Source: Paracoccaceae bacterium (GTDB lineage Bacteria > Pseudomonadota > Alphaproteobacteria > Rhodobacterales > Rhodobacteraceae). Taken from it: 64,000 nt of DNA. The stretch is taken from the NCBI GenBank assembly GCA_026417295.1, contig JAOADN010000001.1, positions 51,142 through 115,141 on the forward strand, given 5' to 3'. The translations under genes were made by a program, and so were the position numbers. Below the pieces are notes generated by a model that was not told the DNA's origin, searched no databases, and saw nothing but the letters and a program-made list of their open reading frames with translations. Shown here piece by piece: positions 8,228 through 18,183 of this stretch. Numbering within the stretch: the stretch's first letter is position 1; each line of letters opens with the position of its first letter.

Positions 8228-9532
8228 TCAGACGAAGCGGTTCCACAGGTTCTCGAGCCGCTCCTGCCGGCCCGAGCGCGGGCGGGGATTGATGTTGTCG
8301 CGGATCACCCTTGCCTCGATGTCCGCGAGGCTCTCGGCTGTCAGCATGTGCTGCGCGGCCGGGCTGTCCCAGCCGGCATAGCGCTCGGCCCGCGCCCTTT
8401 CCAGCGCGCCGTCCTGAAGCAGCGCGGCGGCCGCCTTGAGCGCCCGGGCGCAGACATCCATGGCGCCGACATGGGCCAGGACCAGGTCTGCCGGATCAAG
8501 GCTCTGGCGGCGGATCTTCGCGTCGAAGTTGGTGCCGCCGGTGGTGAAGCCGCCGGCCCTGAGCACCTCGTAATAGGCCTTCGCCATCTCGGGCACGCTG
8601 TCGGGGAACTGGTCGGTGTCCCAGCCCGACTGGTAGTCGTTGCGGTTCATGTCGATCGACCCGAAGATGCCGAGCGAGGCGGCGAGGGCGAGCTCGTGCT
8701 CGAAGGAATGGCCGGCGAGGATCGCGTGGCCCTGCTCGATGTTGAGCTTCACCTCGCCTTCCAGCCCGAAGTCCTTGAGGAAGCCATAGACCGTGGCGAC
8801 GTCGTAGTCGTACTGGTGCTTGGCGGGTTCCTGCGGCTTTGGTTCGATCAGGATCGTCCCCTTGAAGCCGATCCGGTGCTTGTGCTCGACGACGAGCTGG
8901 AGGAAGCGGCCGGCCTGCCGGCGCTCGCGCGCGAGGTCGGTGTTGAGCAGGGTCTCGTAGCCCTCGCGCCCGCCCCACAGGACGTAGTTCTGGCCGCCGA
9001 GGCGGTGGGTCACGTCGAGGCAGGCCTTCACCGTGGCCGCCGACCAGGCGAAGACGTCGGGATCGGGGTTGGTGGCGGCGCCGGCCATGAAGCGGCGGTG
9101 CGAGAACAGGTTGGCCGTGCCCCAGAGCAGGCGGGTGCGGCTTTTCTCCATCCGTGCGAGGAAGTGGTCGGCGATCGCCTCGAGATTGCGCTTCGATTCG
9201 GCAAAGGTCGCGCCCTCGGGCCGGGCGTCGGCGTCGTGGAAGCAGAAGAAGGGCACGCCGAGGATGTCGAACAGGTCGAAGGCCGCGTCGGCCTTGGCGC
9301 GCGCCGCCTCCATCGTCTCGCCATACCAGGGCCGTTCGAAGGTGGGGCCGCCGAAGGGATCCATCCCCGACCAGGCCATGCAGTGCCAGTAGGCGCAGGC
9401 GAAGCGCAGGTGATCCTCCATCCGCCGGCCCATGACGATCTCGTCGGGATTGTAGTGGCGGAAGGCGAACTCGCTGTCGCTGTCGGGGCCCTCGTAGCGG
9501 ATGGGGGCGATGCCGCGGAAATAGTCGGTCAT
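8228..9532 (-). CDS. xylA: Xylose isomerase
   Basis: XylA converts D-xylose to D-xylulose using two divalent metal ions. The 434-residue length matches class II xylose isomerases. The recognisable segments are [13 protein letters not shown] (catalytic His and metal region), [20 protein letters not shown], the metal-binding IEPKPQEP stretch, and [20 protein letters not shown]. It sits between xylB and the SDR gene on the same strand. Confidence 0.97.
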   Translation of the reverse strand: MTDYFRGIAPIRYEGPDSDSEFAFRHYNPDEIVMGRRMEDHLRFACAYWHCMAWSGMDPFGGPTFERPWYGETMEAARAKADAAFDLFDILGVPFFCFHDADARPEGATFAESKRNLEAIADHFLARMEKSRTRLLWGTANLFSHRRFMAGAATNPDPDVFAWSAATVKACLDVTHRLGGQNYVLWGGREGYETLLNTDLARERRQAGRFLQLVVEHKHRIGFKGTILIEPKPQEPAKHQYDYDVATVYGFLKDFGLEGEVKLNIEQGHAILAGHSFEHELALAASLGIFGSIDMNRNDYQSGWDTDQFPDSVPEMAKAYYEVLRAGGFTTGGTNFDAKIRRQSLDPADLVLAHVGAMDVCARALKAAAALLQDGALERARAERYAGWDSPAAQHMLTAESLADIEARVIRDNINPRPRSGRQERLENLWNRFV

Positions 9533-9545
9533 GGCAGAAGGTCCT

Positions 9546-10979
9546 TCAGGTCAGGCCCCTGATCGCGTCACGGGCGGCTTGATAGCGGGCGTGCCCCGCA
9601 TCGAAGGCATCGGCCAGGGCTGCGTCCGGCTCGATGCTGCGGGCAATGGCGGGCATGGTCGCGATCTCGGCCCCGGCGCCGGTCGCCGCCATGAGGCCGA
9701 GCCGCGCCGCGCCGAAGGCGCCGCCGAAGTCGCCGGCGACGGGCACCGCGACGGGCGTGCGGAGTGCCGTCGCGATGGCGGCCAGCCAGTAGTCCGACCG
9801 CGACCCGCCGCCGACGGCCAGCAGGCGGTCGATCCGGGTGCCGGTCGCGGCGAGCGCGTCGCGGCAGTCGCGGAAGGCGAAGGCCACGCCCTCGAGCACG
9901 GCGCGCGTGGCCGCGTCGCGGTCGGTCGCGTGCTCGAGCCCGATGAAGGCACCACGCACCGCTGCGTCGTTGAGCGGGGTCCGCTCGCCGCCGAGATAAG
10001 GCAGGAAGCGCGTCCGGCCGGGCGCACGGAGCCGGCCCAGCGCGCCGGTCAGGGCAGCGGCGTCGCTGCCCAGGAGATGCGCATACCAGTTGAGCGCATC
10101 GGTCGCGGCCAGGATGACGCCCATCTGGTGCCAGGTCCCGGGCAGGGCGTGGCAGAAGGTGTGCACCGCCGTTGCCGCATCGGGGTGGTAGCCGTCGCTG
10201 GCGGCGAAGAGCACCCCCGACGTGCCCAGCGAGACGAAGGCCTGGCCGGCCCGGACGACGCCGACGCCGATACCCGAGGCCGCGTTGTCGCCGCCGCCGC
10301 CGGCGACCGGCGTGCCGGCCCGCAGGCCGAAGCGCCCGGCGATCGCGGCCCTGACCCCGGCCGAGACGGCCGATCCCTCGACGAGGCGCGGCATCTGCGC
10401 CCGCGTCAGTCCGGTCGCCGCCAGAAGCTCGTCCGACCAGTCCCTGGCGCCGGTATCGAGCCAGCTTGTCCCCGCCGCGTCCGACATCTCGGCCACGTGT
10501 TCGCCGGTCAGCCACAGGCGCAGGTAGTCCTTGGGCAGGAGCACGCGGGCCACGCGGCCGAAGACCTGGGGCTCATGCCGGCGGACCCAGGCGAGCTTGG
10601 GGGCGGTGAAGCCGGGAAAGACGATGTTGCCGGTCAGAAGGCGGAAGCGGGGATCGGCGTCCAGCGCCGCGGCCTCGGCATGGCTGCGGGTGTCGTTCCA
10701 CAGGATGCAGGGGCGCAGCACGTCGTCTGCCCGGTCGAGCAGCGTGGCGCCATGCATCTGGCCCGACAGGCCGATGCCGCGCACGGCGCCCAGATGCGGC
10801 GACAGGCGCGACAGCACCGACTCGGCCGCGGCGATCCAGTCGGCGGGCGCCTGCTCGGACCAGCCGTCGGCCGGGCGCGACACCTCGAGGGGCGCGGAGG
10901 CCTCGGCGACGACCTTCTGGCCCTCGTCGATCAGGATCCCCTTCAGGCCCGACGTGCCGAGATCGAGCCCGAGATACAT
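9546..10979 (-). CDS. xylB: Xylulokinase
   Basis: XylB phosphorylates D-xylulose to xylulose 5-phosphate for the pentose-phosphate pathway. The FGGY-kinase features are [12 protein letters not shown] at the N-terminus, [13 protein letters not shown], and the second-domain segment [10 protein letters not shown] followed by [10 protein letters not shown]. Starting at the ATG at 10979 gives 477 residues, normal for the family. The start overlaps the TGA of the ATPase gene by one base (TGATG), so the two are probably translationally coupled. The frame stays open far upstream, but that part lies inside the ATPase gene. Confidence 0.95.
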   Translation of the reverse strand: MYLGLDLGTSGLKGILIDEGQKVVAEASAPLEVSRPADGWSEQAPADWIAAAESVLSRLSPHLGAVRGIGLSGQMHGATLLDRADDVLRPCILWNDTRSHAEAAALDADPRFRLLTGNIVFPGFTAPKLAWVRRHEPQVFGRVARVLLPKDYLRLWLTGEHVAEMSDAAGTSWLDTGARDWSDELLAATGLTRAQMPRLVEGSAVSAGVRAAIAGRFGLRAGTPVAGGGGDNAASGIGVGVVRAGQAFVSLGTSGVLFAASDGYHPDAATAVHTFCHALPGTWHQMGVILAATDALNWYAHLLGSDAAALTGALGRLRAPGRTRFLPYLGGERTPLNDAAVRGAFIGLEHATDRDAATRAVLEGVAFAFRDCRDALAATGTRIDRLLAVGGGSRSDYWLAAIATALRTPVAVPVAGDFGGAFGAARLGLMAATGAGAEIATMPAIARSIEPDAALADAFDAGHARYQAARDAIRGLT

Positions 10980-11752
10980 CAGTGGACCGCTTCCTTGTCC
11001 TTCGGCGTAAGCTGGTCGGGCCGCTTGCCGAGGATGATCATGGCGAGGATGTCGTCCTCGGTGACCTCGTCCACCTTCACGATGCCGACGAGCTGGCCAT
11101 TCTTCATCACCGCGGCGCGGTCGCACAGCTTCTTCACCGAATGGACGTCGTGGTCGATCAGGAAGATGCCCAGGCCCTGCCGCTTCAGTTCGTGGATGAG
11201 GTCGGCCACCATCTGCGTCTCGTGCGGGCCGAGGGCGGCGGTGGGTTCGTCCATGATCAGGATGCGCGCGTTGAACAGGATCGCCCGCGCGATGGCGACC
11301 GACTGGCGCTGGCCGCCCGAAAGCGACTTCGCCGGTTCCTTGAAGCGCCGGAAGTTGGGGTTGAGCCGCCCCATCACCTTGCGCGCCTCGGCCTCCATCG
11401 CCACGTCGTCGAGCGTGCCCCAGCGGGTCAGGATCTCTCGCCCGAGATAGAGGTTGGCAGCGGCATCGACGTTGTCGGCCAGCGCGAGCGCCTGGTAGAT
11501 CGTCTCGATCCCCAGCGCCTTGGCATCGCGCGGGTTGTTGATCTGGACTTCCTCGCCATTGATCAGGATCTGGCCGCTGTCGCGCCGGTAGGCGCCGGAG
11601 AGGCACTTGATGAGGGTGGACTTGCCGGCGCCGTTGTGACCGAGAAGGCCCACGACCTCGCCGGGGTAGAGGTCCACCGTGACATTGTCGACGGCCTTGA
11701 TGCCGCCGAAGGCGATCGAGATGTTGCGCAGTTCCACAAGCGGAGTGGCCAT
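10979..11752 (-). CDS. xylG: Xylose ABC transporter ATP-binding protein (single-domain, XylG/FrcA type)
   Basis: This is the energising subunit of the xylose importer. It has one nucleotide-binding domain of 257 residues: Walker [10 protein letters not shown], signature SLSGGQRQS, Walker [13 protein letters not shown] and the His-switch LIDHD. E. coli XylG has two fused domains of about 510 residues, so this is the shorter type that probably works as a homodimer. It lies 11 bases after the permease gene and overlaps xylB. The [16 protein letters not shown] tail follows the ABC domain directly. Confidence 0.88.
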   Translation of the reverse strand: MATPLVELRNISIAFGGIKAVDNVTVDLYPGEVVGLLGHNGAGKSTLIKCLSGAYRRDSGQILINGEEVQINNPRDAKALGIETIYQALALADNVDAAANLYLGREILTRWGTLDDVAMEAEARKVMGRLNPNFRRFKEPAKSLSGGQRQSVAIARAILFNARILIMDEPTAALGPHETQMVADLIHELKRQGLGIFLIDHDVHSVKKLCDRAAVMKNGQLVGIVKVDEVTEDDILAMIILGKRPDQLTPKDKEAVH

Positions 11753-11763
11753 CGGGAACCTCC

Positions 11764-13170
11764 CTATTTGATCCGGCGGCGATAGAGCTGGTCGACGAAG
11801 ACGGCGATCACGAGGACGGTGCCGACGACGATGTCCTGGAAGGCGGCGGGCAGGTTGAGGAGCTGCATCCCCGACTGGATGGACTGCATCGTGAGCGCCC
11901 CGAGGAGCGCGCCGTAGACCGTGCCGACGCCACCTGCGAGCGAGGTGCCGCCGATGACGGCGGCGGCGATGACGTAGAGCTCGTTCGACTGGCCGAGCGC
12001 GTTCGTCGCGGCATCGAGGCGCGCCGAGGCGATGATCGCCGAGAGCCCGACGAGGAAGCCCATGAGCGCGAAGACCTTGACCGTGACGAGGCGGGTGTTG
12101 ATGCCGGCCAGCTGCGCCGCCTCGGGGTTGCCGCCGATCGCATAGATGTAGCGGCCGAAGCGCGTGCGCGAGGCCAGGAAGGTCATCGCCCCGCCGACGA
12201 TCAGCGCGATCAGCACCGGCGCGGCGTAGCCCGTGTAGTAGATCAGGCCGTCGGTGCAGCGGACGATCTGGTCCCCGGCCATGCATATTGCGGCGCCGGA
12301 CTTGTCCTCGACCCCCTGGGGGATCGGGACGTTGTTGGCGGTGGCATACTGTTCGATCAGCTTGAAGGGCCAGGGATAGGAGGTCACGACCCGGGTCGTG
12401 CCGAGAACCGCGGCGCTGCCGATGGCGGCCAGCGTCACCTCGGCCCAGATCGGGCGCAGCGGGAAGCCGAACTTCTTGCGCTGCTTGCGCCCGCTGATCA
12501 GCGCCAGGACGATGCCGATGCAGGCCAGGATGCCCAGCGTCCAGCTCCAGAACGGGCCGAGCCAGCCTTCGGGGACGCCGCCGCCGACGATCTTGAAGGT
12601 CTTGTCCATCGGCGCCACCGTCTCGCCGCTGGCCAGAAGGAAGGCGACGCCCTTGTAGGCGATCAGCCCGCCCAGGGTGACGATGAAGGACGGGATCTGG
12701 AGGAAGGCGATCAGGTAGCCGTTGAAGGCGCCGACCAGCGTGCCGGCGAGAAGGCAGGCCGCCATCGCGATGATCCAGATCGCGGGATGCCCGACGCCGA
12801 GCGCGGGGCCGAGGTGATAGACCTGCAGCACGGCGCCGAAGACGGCCACCATGCTGAGCATCGAGCCGACCGAGAGGTCGATCTCGCGCATGACGATGAC
12901 GAGGACCATGCCCGTCGTCATGACGGCGATCGAGGAGGTCTGGACGAGCAGCGTCCAGAGGTTGCGCGGCGTCAGGAAGGCGCCGCCGAAGAGCCCCTCG
13001 TTGGGGCGCAGCATCCCGCTCCAGACGTCGAAGATCACCCAGATGACGAGCATGGCGCCGACCATCCCGAGGATGCGGGTGTCGAGTTCCGTCGCCCTGA
13101 AGAACGCCTTGATCGGGTTGTCGCGCCGGATGTCCTGCCCGCTGCCGCCCCGTTCCGTCGTCGTCACCAT
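11764..13170 (-). CDS. xylH: Xylose ABC transporter permease
   Basis: This 468-residue inner-membrane permease of the ribose/xylose BPD_transp_2 family has about ten to twelve hydrophobic segments. Characteristic stretches are [13 protein letters not shown] near the first third and [11 protein letters not shown] (the EAA-like loop that contacts the ATPase) in the second half. A GGAGGGG-type ribosome-binding site precedes the ATG. It is longer than ribose permeases, as is usual for XylH. It lies downstream of xylF, separated by 137 bases that contain a strong hairpin. Confidence 0.92.
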   Translation of the reverse strand: MVTTTERGGSGQDIRRDNPIKAFFRATELDTRILGMVGAMLVIWVIFDVWSGMLRPNEGLFGGAFLTPRNLWTLLVQTSSIAVMTTGMVLVIVMREIDLSVGSMLSMVAVFGAVLQVYHLGPALGVGHPAIWIIAMAACLLAGTLVGAFNGYLIAFLQIPSFIVTLGGLIAYKGVAFLLASGETVAPMDKTFKIVGGGVPEGWLGPFWSWTLGILACIGIVLALISGRKQRKKFGFPLRPIWAEVTLAAIGSAAVLGTTRVVTSYPWPFKLIEQYATANNVPIPQGVEDKSGAAICMAGDQIVRCTDGLIYYTGYAAPVLIALIVGGAMTFLASRTRFGRYIYAIGGNPEAAQLAGINTRLVTVKVFALMGFLVGLSAIIASARLDAATNALGQSNELYVIAAAVIGGTSLAGGVGTVYGALLGALTMQSIQSGMQLLNLPAAFQDIVVGTVLVIAVFVDQLYRRRIK

Positions 13171-13240
13171 CCGCCCCTCCCCGGACCAGGTGTTGCCGTC
13201 TTGGCCGGGCTTGCCGGGCCCTGGGCCCGCCCCGGCAGCA

Positions 13241-13273
13241 GAAGCGCGCCGCTTCTTGCGAAGGGCGCGCTTC
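13241..13273 (-). other. Intergenic stem-loop between xylF and xylH
   Basis: A perfect 10-base inverted repeat (GAAGCGCGCC at 13241-13250, GGCGCGCTTC at 13264-13273) encloses a 13-base loop. In the transcript it lies just after the binding-protein gene. It has no U-run, so it is more likely an RNA-stabilising or partial-attenuation element, of the kind that makes the binding protein more abundant than the permease, than a full terminator. Confidence 0.6.
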
Positions 13274-13307
13274 CGTTCAGCCTGTCACTGCCGACCCGCG
13301 TCCGAGG

Positions 13308-14345
13308 TCAGCCGCAGACGTCGACCGTTCCGGCCGGCACGCCGGCGCAGACCTCTTCCTTGGTGATCCAGCCGCCGTCGATGACGTCGCTCAGGTTGGC
13401 GCGGGTGATCGGGTTCGGCGGGATCAGGATCGAGTTCATCTCGACGCCCTTCTTGCCGCCCGAGAACTTCGCGACGCCCGGAAGCTCTTCCATCGGGGTG
13501 CCGTTGGCCATGGCGACGGCGGCCTCGGCGGCCATCTTGCCGAGGACGCGGCTGTCCTTCCAGACCGAGACGAGCTGGGTGCCGAGGGCGACGCGGTTCA
13601 GCGCGGCCTTGTCACCGTCCTGGCCGGTCACCGGAACGGTCCCGGCAAGGCCCTGCGCGGTCAGCGCCGCGACGACGCCCGAGGCCATGCCGTCGTTCTC
13701 GGAGATGACGGCATCGATCTTGTTGTCGTTGGCGGTCAGGCACTGTTCCATCGCCTTCTGCGCGTTGTCGGGCTTCCAGCCATCGACGAAGGTCTCGCAG
13801 ACGTTCTTGATGGCGCCGGAGTCGATGTTGGGCTGGAGGACTTCCATGATGCCCTGGAACAGGAAGGTCGCGTTCGGGTCGCCCTTGTCGCCCTTGATGA
13901 AGGCGAAGTTGCCGTCCTGGCGGCCCTTCTCGAGCATCGTCTTGGCCATCAGCCGGCCGACGCCGACGTTGTCGAAGGTGATGTAGAGCGCGTTCGGATC
14001 CTCGAACTGCACGTCATAGGCGATCGCCTTGATCCCGGCGTCGTTGATCGCCTGGATCGAGGGCAGGATCGCGTCGCTGTCGAAGGCGACGACCATGATG
14101 ACGTCCACGCCCTGAGAGATCAGGCTCTCGATGTCGGCCGCCTGCTTCTGCGCCGAGCCCTGGGCATCGGTCGAGATGTACTTGTCGCCGGCGGCCTCGA
14201 CGACCGCCTTGATCGCCGCTTCGTCGGTCTTCCAGCGCTCTTCCTGGAAGGTCTTCCAGGAAACGGCGATGGTCTTGCCTTCGGCGCTTGCCGAGGTCGC
14301 GAGGCCGGCCGCGAGCATCGCGGCGGCAACAATAGCCTTGTGCAT
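13308..14345 (-). CDS. xylF: D-xylose-binding periplasmic protein
   Basis: This 345-residue type I periplasmic binding protein delivers D-xylose to the XylH/ATPase importer. A signal peptide (residues 1-21, cut after SASA) is followed by a mature protein with the sugar-binding pattern DAQGSAQKQAADIESLISQGV and, later, DAVISENDGMASGVV and VTGQDGDKAAL. It is the first gene of the minus-strand xylose operon and is preceded by an AT-rich operator/promoter region shared with the divergent xylR. Four cysteines occur (NVCETF, EQCLTA, EEVCAG, VDVCG), unusual for the family, and could form disulphides. Confidence 0.93.
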   Translation of the reverse strand: MHKAIVAAAMLAAGLATSASAEGKTIAVSWKTFQEERWKTDEAAIKAVVEAAGDKYISTDAQGSAQKQAADIESLISQGVDVIMVVAFDSDAILPSIQAINDAGIKAIAYDVQFEDPNALYITFDNVGVGRLMAKTMLEKGRQDGNFAFIKGDKGDPNATFLFQGIMEVLQPNIDSGAIKNVCETFVDGWKPDNAQKAMEQCLTANDNKIDAVISENDGMASGVVAALTAQGLAGTVPVTGQDGDKAALNRVALGTQLVSVWKDSRVLGKMAAEAAVAMANGTPMEELPGVAKFSGGKKGVEMNSILIPPNPITRANLSDVIDGGWITKEEVCAGVPAGTVDVCG

Positions 14346-14427
14346 GTAGTACCTCCCACGGATGGGCCTTGCAGACCGGCCCTTCGCCGGCGGAATCGCC
14401 GCCGCCCCAGCAAACTGCCCGCAATAA

Positions 14428-14447
14428 TTTTAGTTGTCAAATTAAAA
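14428..14447. promoter_or_regulatory. Palindromic AT-rich operator in the xylF/xylR intergenic region (probable XylR site)
   Basis: TTTTAGTT-GTCA-AATTAAAA is an inverted repeat in which 7 of 8 half-site positions match. It is the only AT-rich block in the 220 bases between the divergent xylF and ROK-regulator genes. ROK repressors such as XylR and NagC bind AT-rich palindromes of this kind, so it is the natural operator for the xylose operon. Confidence 0.65.
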
Positions 14448-14565
14448 ACGGCGGCGCACATTCCGGGGCGGGAGGTTGCGCGGCGTCGCCCGATGCTGCG
14501 CCGCGGCGGGAACCCGCAGAACGCTTCGGGCGGGCCGTGCGATTTAATTCGGGAGCCGAAGAAAA

Positions 14566-15852
14566 ATGGATGGGCCGGGCGATTCGGACCTCATCCGCAC
14601 GGAGGGCGAGTTCCGTGGCTGCGGGCCGCTGATCCCGCCGCTTTCGGAATCGACGCGCCCGCTGCGCCAGCAGATCTTCGAGCGGGTGCGCGCGGCCGGG
14701 CTGATGCCGCGCGTGCAGGTCGCGCGCGAACTGTCGGTCAGCCCGGCGACCGTGACAACGCTGACCTCGGAACTGATCGAGTCGGGGCTCCTTGTCGAGG
14801 TCGCCGCCCCGCGCGAGACCGAATCCGGTCGCGGCAGGCCGGCCGTCGCCCTGGGCGTGCGCGCCGATGCCCATCTCGTCGCGGGGATCAAGCTGTCGGA
14901 CCGCGAGCACACGGCGGTGCTGGTCGATTTCGCCGGCAACCTCATCGCCGACGAGGCCATCGCGCGCCACCCCAATGCGGTGGGCGTGGACGATCTGGCC
15001 GAGGCGACACTGACCCTGCTGAACCGTGTCTGCGCCAAGGCGGGGCTCACCCGGTCGCAGCTCACCGCGGTGGGCCTGGCGGTGCCCGGCTATGTCGACA
15101 GCGCGACCGGTATCGTCCACTGGTCATCGGTCCTGCAGGTGCGGCAGGTGCCGCTGGCGCGCGTCGTCTCGGCCCGTCTGGGCCTGCCGGTCCACATCGA
15201 CAACGACGCCAACCTCGTCACCCTGGCGGAACTGTGGTTCGGGGCCGGCCGGGCGCTGGCCGACTTTGCCGTCGTCACCATCGAGCACGGCCTCGGCATG
15301 GGTTTCGTCATCAATCACCGCATCTATCGCGGCGGGCGCGGCATCGGCATGGAACTGGGCCACACCAAGGTCCAGCTTGACGGCGCGCTGTGCCGCTGCG
15401 GGCAGCGCGGCTGCCTGGAGGCCTATGTCGCCGACTATGCGCTGGTGCGCGAGGCGACGACGGCGCTGAACTGGACGGGGCGCGAATCGCAGAGCGTCAC
15501 CGTGATCCTGGAAAGCCTGTTCGACCATGCCAAGGCCGGCAACCAGGCGGCGCGGTCGATCTTCCGGCGGGCGGGGCGCTACCTGGCCCTGGGCCTTGCC
15601 AACGTCTCGAACCTCTTCGATCCCGAACTGATCATCCTGTCGGGCGAACGGATGCGCTACGACTATCTCTATGCCGGCGAGACCCTGGCCGAGATGAAGA
15701 CGCTGATGCTGGATACCGGGCGGCCGGCGCCGCGTGTCGAGATCCATGCCTGGGGCGACCTGCTGTGGGCCCACGGGGCCGCGGCCCTGGCCCTGAGCGA
15801 GGTCACCGAAGGGCTGATGGGCGCGGCGCGCGACCCCTTCGCCGGGCCCTGA
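14566..15852 (+). CDS. xylR: ROK family transcriptional regulator of the xylose operon
   Basis: This 428-residue ROK repressor has an N-terminal winged helix-turn-helix (about residues 30-90: RVQVARELSVSPATVTTLTS) and a ROK sugar-kinase-like domain. That domain contains IDNDANLVTLAELWFGAG, the EHGLGMGFV glycine motif, and the zinc-type cysteine cluster CRCGQRGCLEAY preceded by ELGHTKV. It probably represses the divergent xylFHGBA operon and is released by D-xylose, as in other ROK-type XylR proteins. Its position and the intergenic palindrome support this. The gene symbol is by analogy. Confidence 0.88.
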   Translation: MDGPGDSDLIRTEGEFRGCGPLIPPLSESTRPLRQQIFERVRAAGLMPRVQVARELSVSPATVTTLTSELIESGLLVEVAAPRETESGRGRPAVALGVRADAHLVAGIKLSDREHTAVLVDFAGNLIADEAIARHPNAVGVDDLAEATLTLLNRVCAKAGLTRSQLTAVGLAVPGYVDSATGIVHWSSVLQVRQVPLARVVSARLGLPVHIDNDANLVTLAELWFGAGRALADFAVVTIEHGLGMGFVINHRIYRGGRGIGMELGHTKVQLDGALCRCGQRGCLEAYVADYALVREATTALNWTGRESQSVTVILESLFDHAKAGNQAARSIFRRAGRYLALGLANVSNLFDPELIILSGERMRYDYLYAGETLAEMKTLMLDTGRPAPRVEIHAWGDLLWAHGAAALALSEVTEGLMGAARDPFAGP

Positions 15853-15871
15853 AGGCCTCCGCCCGGGCCGG

Positions 15872-16324
15872 TCAGTCGGCCCCGGCGACCGCAGCGGCGA
15901 AATTCTCGAAGAACTGGGCCGAGAGCTTGCGCGCCGTGCCGCCGACGAGGCGGTTGCCGAGCTGGGCGAGCTTGCCGCCGACATCGGCCGTGGCCCGGTA
16001 GGCCAGAAGCGTTCCGCCGTCCTGTTCGGTGAGCGTCACCTCGGCGCCGCCCCTGGCGAAGCCGGCGACGCCACCGCTGCCCTCGCCGGTCAGGCCGAAG
16101 CGGCCCGGCGCCCCGGCCGGATCGAGGACGACGCGCCCGGCAAAGCGCGTCTTGACCGGACCGATCTTCAGGACGACCTTCGCCGTGAGCTCCGTGTCCG
16201 AGACCCGCTCGACGCTTTCGCAGCCGGGGATCGCCGCCTTGAGGATCCCGGGGTCGTTGAGGGCGGCAAAGACCCGTTCGCGCGGGGCGGGGATGTGGAT
16301 CTCCTCGGTCATCTCGATGGACAT
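15872..16324 (-). CDS. CoxG-like SRPBCC domain protein (carbon monoxide dehydrogenase subunit G family)
   Basis: This 150-residue SRPBCC/START-like protein begins MSIEMTEEIHIPAPRERVF and carries AAIPGCESVERV, the hallmark start of the CoxG family. The family includes CoxG, which anchors CO dehydrogenase to the membrane, and many homologues linked to molybdenum hydroxylases. No coxMSL genes are in the window, so the partner is unknown. I chose the ATG at 16324, which gives the usual family length; an ATG four codons later is an alternative. It is divergent from the GMC oxidoreductase gene. Confidence 0.8.
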   Translation of the reverse strand: MSIEMTEEIHIPAPRERVFAALNDPGILKAAIPGCESVERVSDTELTAKVVLKIGPVKTRFAGRVVLDPAGAPGRFGLTGEGSGGVAGFARGGAEVTLTEQDGGTLLAYRATADVGGKLAQLGNRLVGGTARKLSAQFFENFAAAVAGAD

Positions 16325-16503
16325 GGCGGTCAATCCCACGCAGCGCGCGCCGGTGGAGGGTGGCACGCGCGGCCAGCTTTCCCAATCCGGACCGGCCTTT
16401 CAAGCGGCCTGGCGAAGCCTGTGCGCGCCATCCCATGTCGCAAAGGGCGCGGCGCGGCGCGGCGCCAGCGCCTAAGCCTTGGCCCGCGCGGGGAGAAGGC
16501 GGG

Positions 16504-18114
16504 ATGGCGGACTGGGACTACATCATCGTCGGGGCCGGTTCGGCGGGCTGCGTGCTGGCCGAAAGGCTGACGGCATCGGGGCGCCACCGCGTGCTGGTCC
16601 TCGAGGCGGGGGGCAGCGACCGGCGCTTCTTCGTGGCCATGCCGCTCGGCTACGGCAAGCTGTTCTACGACCCGGCGGTGAACTGGCTTTACCGGACCGA
16701 GCCCGATCCGGGGCTGAACGGCCAGCAGGACCACTGGCCGCGCGGGCGCATCCTCGGCGGGTCGTCCTCGATCAACGCGATGGTCTGGATCCGCGGCCAT
16801 TCCAGCGACTACGACGACTGGGAGGCGGCGGGCAACCCCGGCTGGGGCTGGAAGGACGTGCTGCCCGCCTACCGGGCGATCGAGGACAACGAGGCGGGCG
16901 GAAGCGAGCTGCGCGGCAGCGGCGGGCCGCTTTTCATCGCGCGCAATGACGAGGACACGCATCCGCTGGTCGCCGCCGCATTCGCCGCGGCCCAGGCGGC
17001 GGGGCTGCCCTGGAACCCCGATTTCAACGGCCCCGTGCAAGAGGGGGTGGGGCCCTATCAGCTGACCGTCAGGGGGGGGCGGCGCAACTCTGCCGCGCGC
17101 GCCTTCCTGCGGCCGGCGATGAAGCGCGCGAACCTGCGGGTCGAGACCGGGGCCCATGCGACGCGCATCCTCTTCGAGGGGCGCCGCGCGACGGGCGTCG
17201 AGTACCGGCAGGGCGGCCGCCTGCTGAGGGCGCAGGCGCGCGAGGTGATCGTCGCCGGGGGGGCCATCAACTCGCCGCAGCTCCTCATGCTGTCGGGCAT
17301 CGGGCCGGCCGGCCACCTGCGCGACTTCGGGATCACGCCGGTGCTCGACCAGCCCAATGTCGGGCGGAACCTGAACGACCATCAGGGCCTGAACTACACC
17401 TGGCGGATGAAGGCGCCGACCTACAACGACGTGCTGCGCCCCTGGTGGGGCAAGCTGCGCGTCGGGCTGGAATACCTGCTTCTGGGGCGCGGGCCGCTGG
17501 CGCGGTCGATCAACGCGGGGGGCGGATTCTTCCGCACCGACCCGGCGCTGACGCGGCCCAACATGCAGCTCTACGTGCAGGCCTTCTCGACCCTCATCCC
17601 GCGGCCGGGCGAACGGCCGGTGCTGAACCCCGACCCGTTCTCGGGATTCTCGCTCGGCCTGTCGAACTGCCGGCCGACCTCGCGCGGGGAGATCACGCTG
17701 AAGTCGGCCGATCCCTTCGAGCATCCGCGGATCGTGGCCAATGCCTATTCGACGGACCATGACGTGGCCGAGATGCTGGCGGCCGTGAAGTTCCTGCGGC
17801 GGATCGCGGCGATGGAGCCCCTGGCATCGCAGGTGGCCGAGGAGTTGCGCCCCGGCCCGCAGGTGCAGTCGGACGACGAGCTGATCGACGACTTCCGCCA
17901 GCGCTCGGGCACCGTCTATCACCCGTCCTGCACCTGCCGGATGGGTCCCGATCCGGCGACGGCGGTGGTGGATGCGGACCTGCGCGTGCACGGGATCGGG
18001 GGGCTGCGCGTCTGCGATGCCAGCGTCTTCCCGACGCTGCCGGGCGGCAACACGAACGCCCCGGCGATCCTCGTCGGCTGGATGGGGGCGGCGCGCATCC
18101 AGAAATCGGCTTGA
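16504..18114 (+). CDS. GMC family FAD-dependent oxidoreductase (choline dehydrogenase-like)
   Basis: This 536-residue flavoprotein alcohol dehydrogenase has the FAD-binding VGAGSAGCVLAERL at the N-terminus, GMC signature 1 (RGRILGGSSSINAMVW), signature 2 (GAINSPQLLMLSGIG), the active-site segment TVYHPSCTCRMG and the C-terminal NTNAPAILVGWMGA. It resembles BetA/AlkJ-type enzymes that oxidise primary alcohols and pass electrons to the respiratory chain. No betB or betI lies beside it, so choline is not established as substrate. It shares a 179-base divergent intergenic region with the CoxG-like gene. Confidence 0.9.
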   Translation: MADWDYIIVGAGSAGCVLAERLTASGRHRVLVLEAGGSDRRFFVAMPLGYGKLFYDPAVNWLYRTEPDPGLNGQQDHWPRGRILGGSSSINAMVWIRGHSSDYDDWEAAGNPGWGWKDVLPAYRAIEDNEAGGSELRGSGGPLFIARNDEDTHPLVAAAFAAAQAAGLPWNPDFNGPVQEGVGPYQLTVRGGRRNSAARAFLRPAMKRANLRVETGAHATRILFEGRRATGVEYRQGGRLLRAQAREVIVAGGAINSPQLLMLSGIGPAGHLRDFGITPVLDQPNVGRNLNDHQGLNYTWRMKAPTYNDVLRPWWGKLRVGLEYLLLGRGPLARSINAGGGFFRTDPALTRPNMQLYVQAFSTLIPRPGERPVLNPDPFSGFSLGLSNCRPTSRGEITLKSADPFEHPRIVANAYSTDHDVAEMLAAVKFLRRIAAMEPLASQVAEELRPGPQVQSDDELIDDFRQRSGTVYHPSCTCRMGPDPATAVVDADLRVHGIGGLRVCDASVFPTLPGGNTNAPAILVGWMGAARIQKSA

Positions 18115-18183
18115 TCCGGGTCAAGGCGCGCGGGTCCTGTGCGGCCCAGCATCCTTCCTTCGGCAGGCGAAGGGAGGGGGATC

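Noticed and set aside
9546..11606. A 686-residue fusion of the ATPase region with xylulokinase
   Set aside because: The first 209 residues are the ABC ATPase gene in another frame; xylulokinase starts cleanly at 10979.
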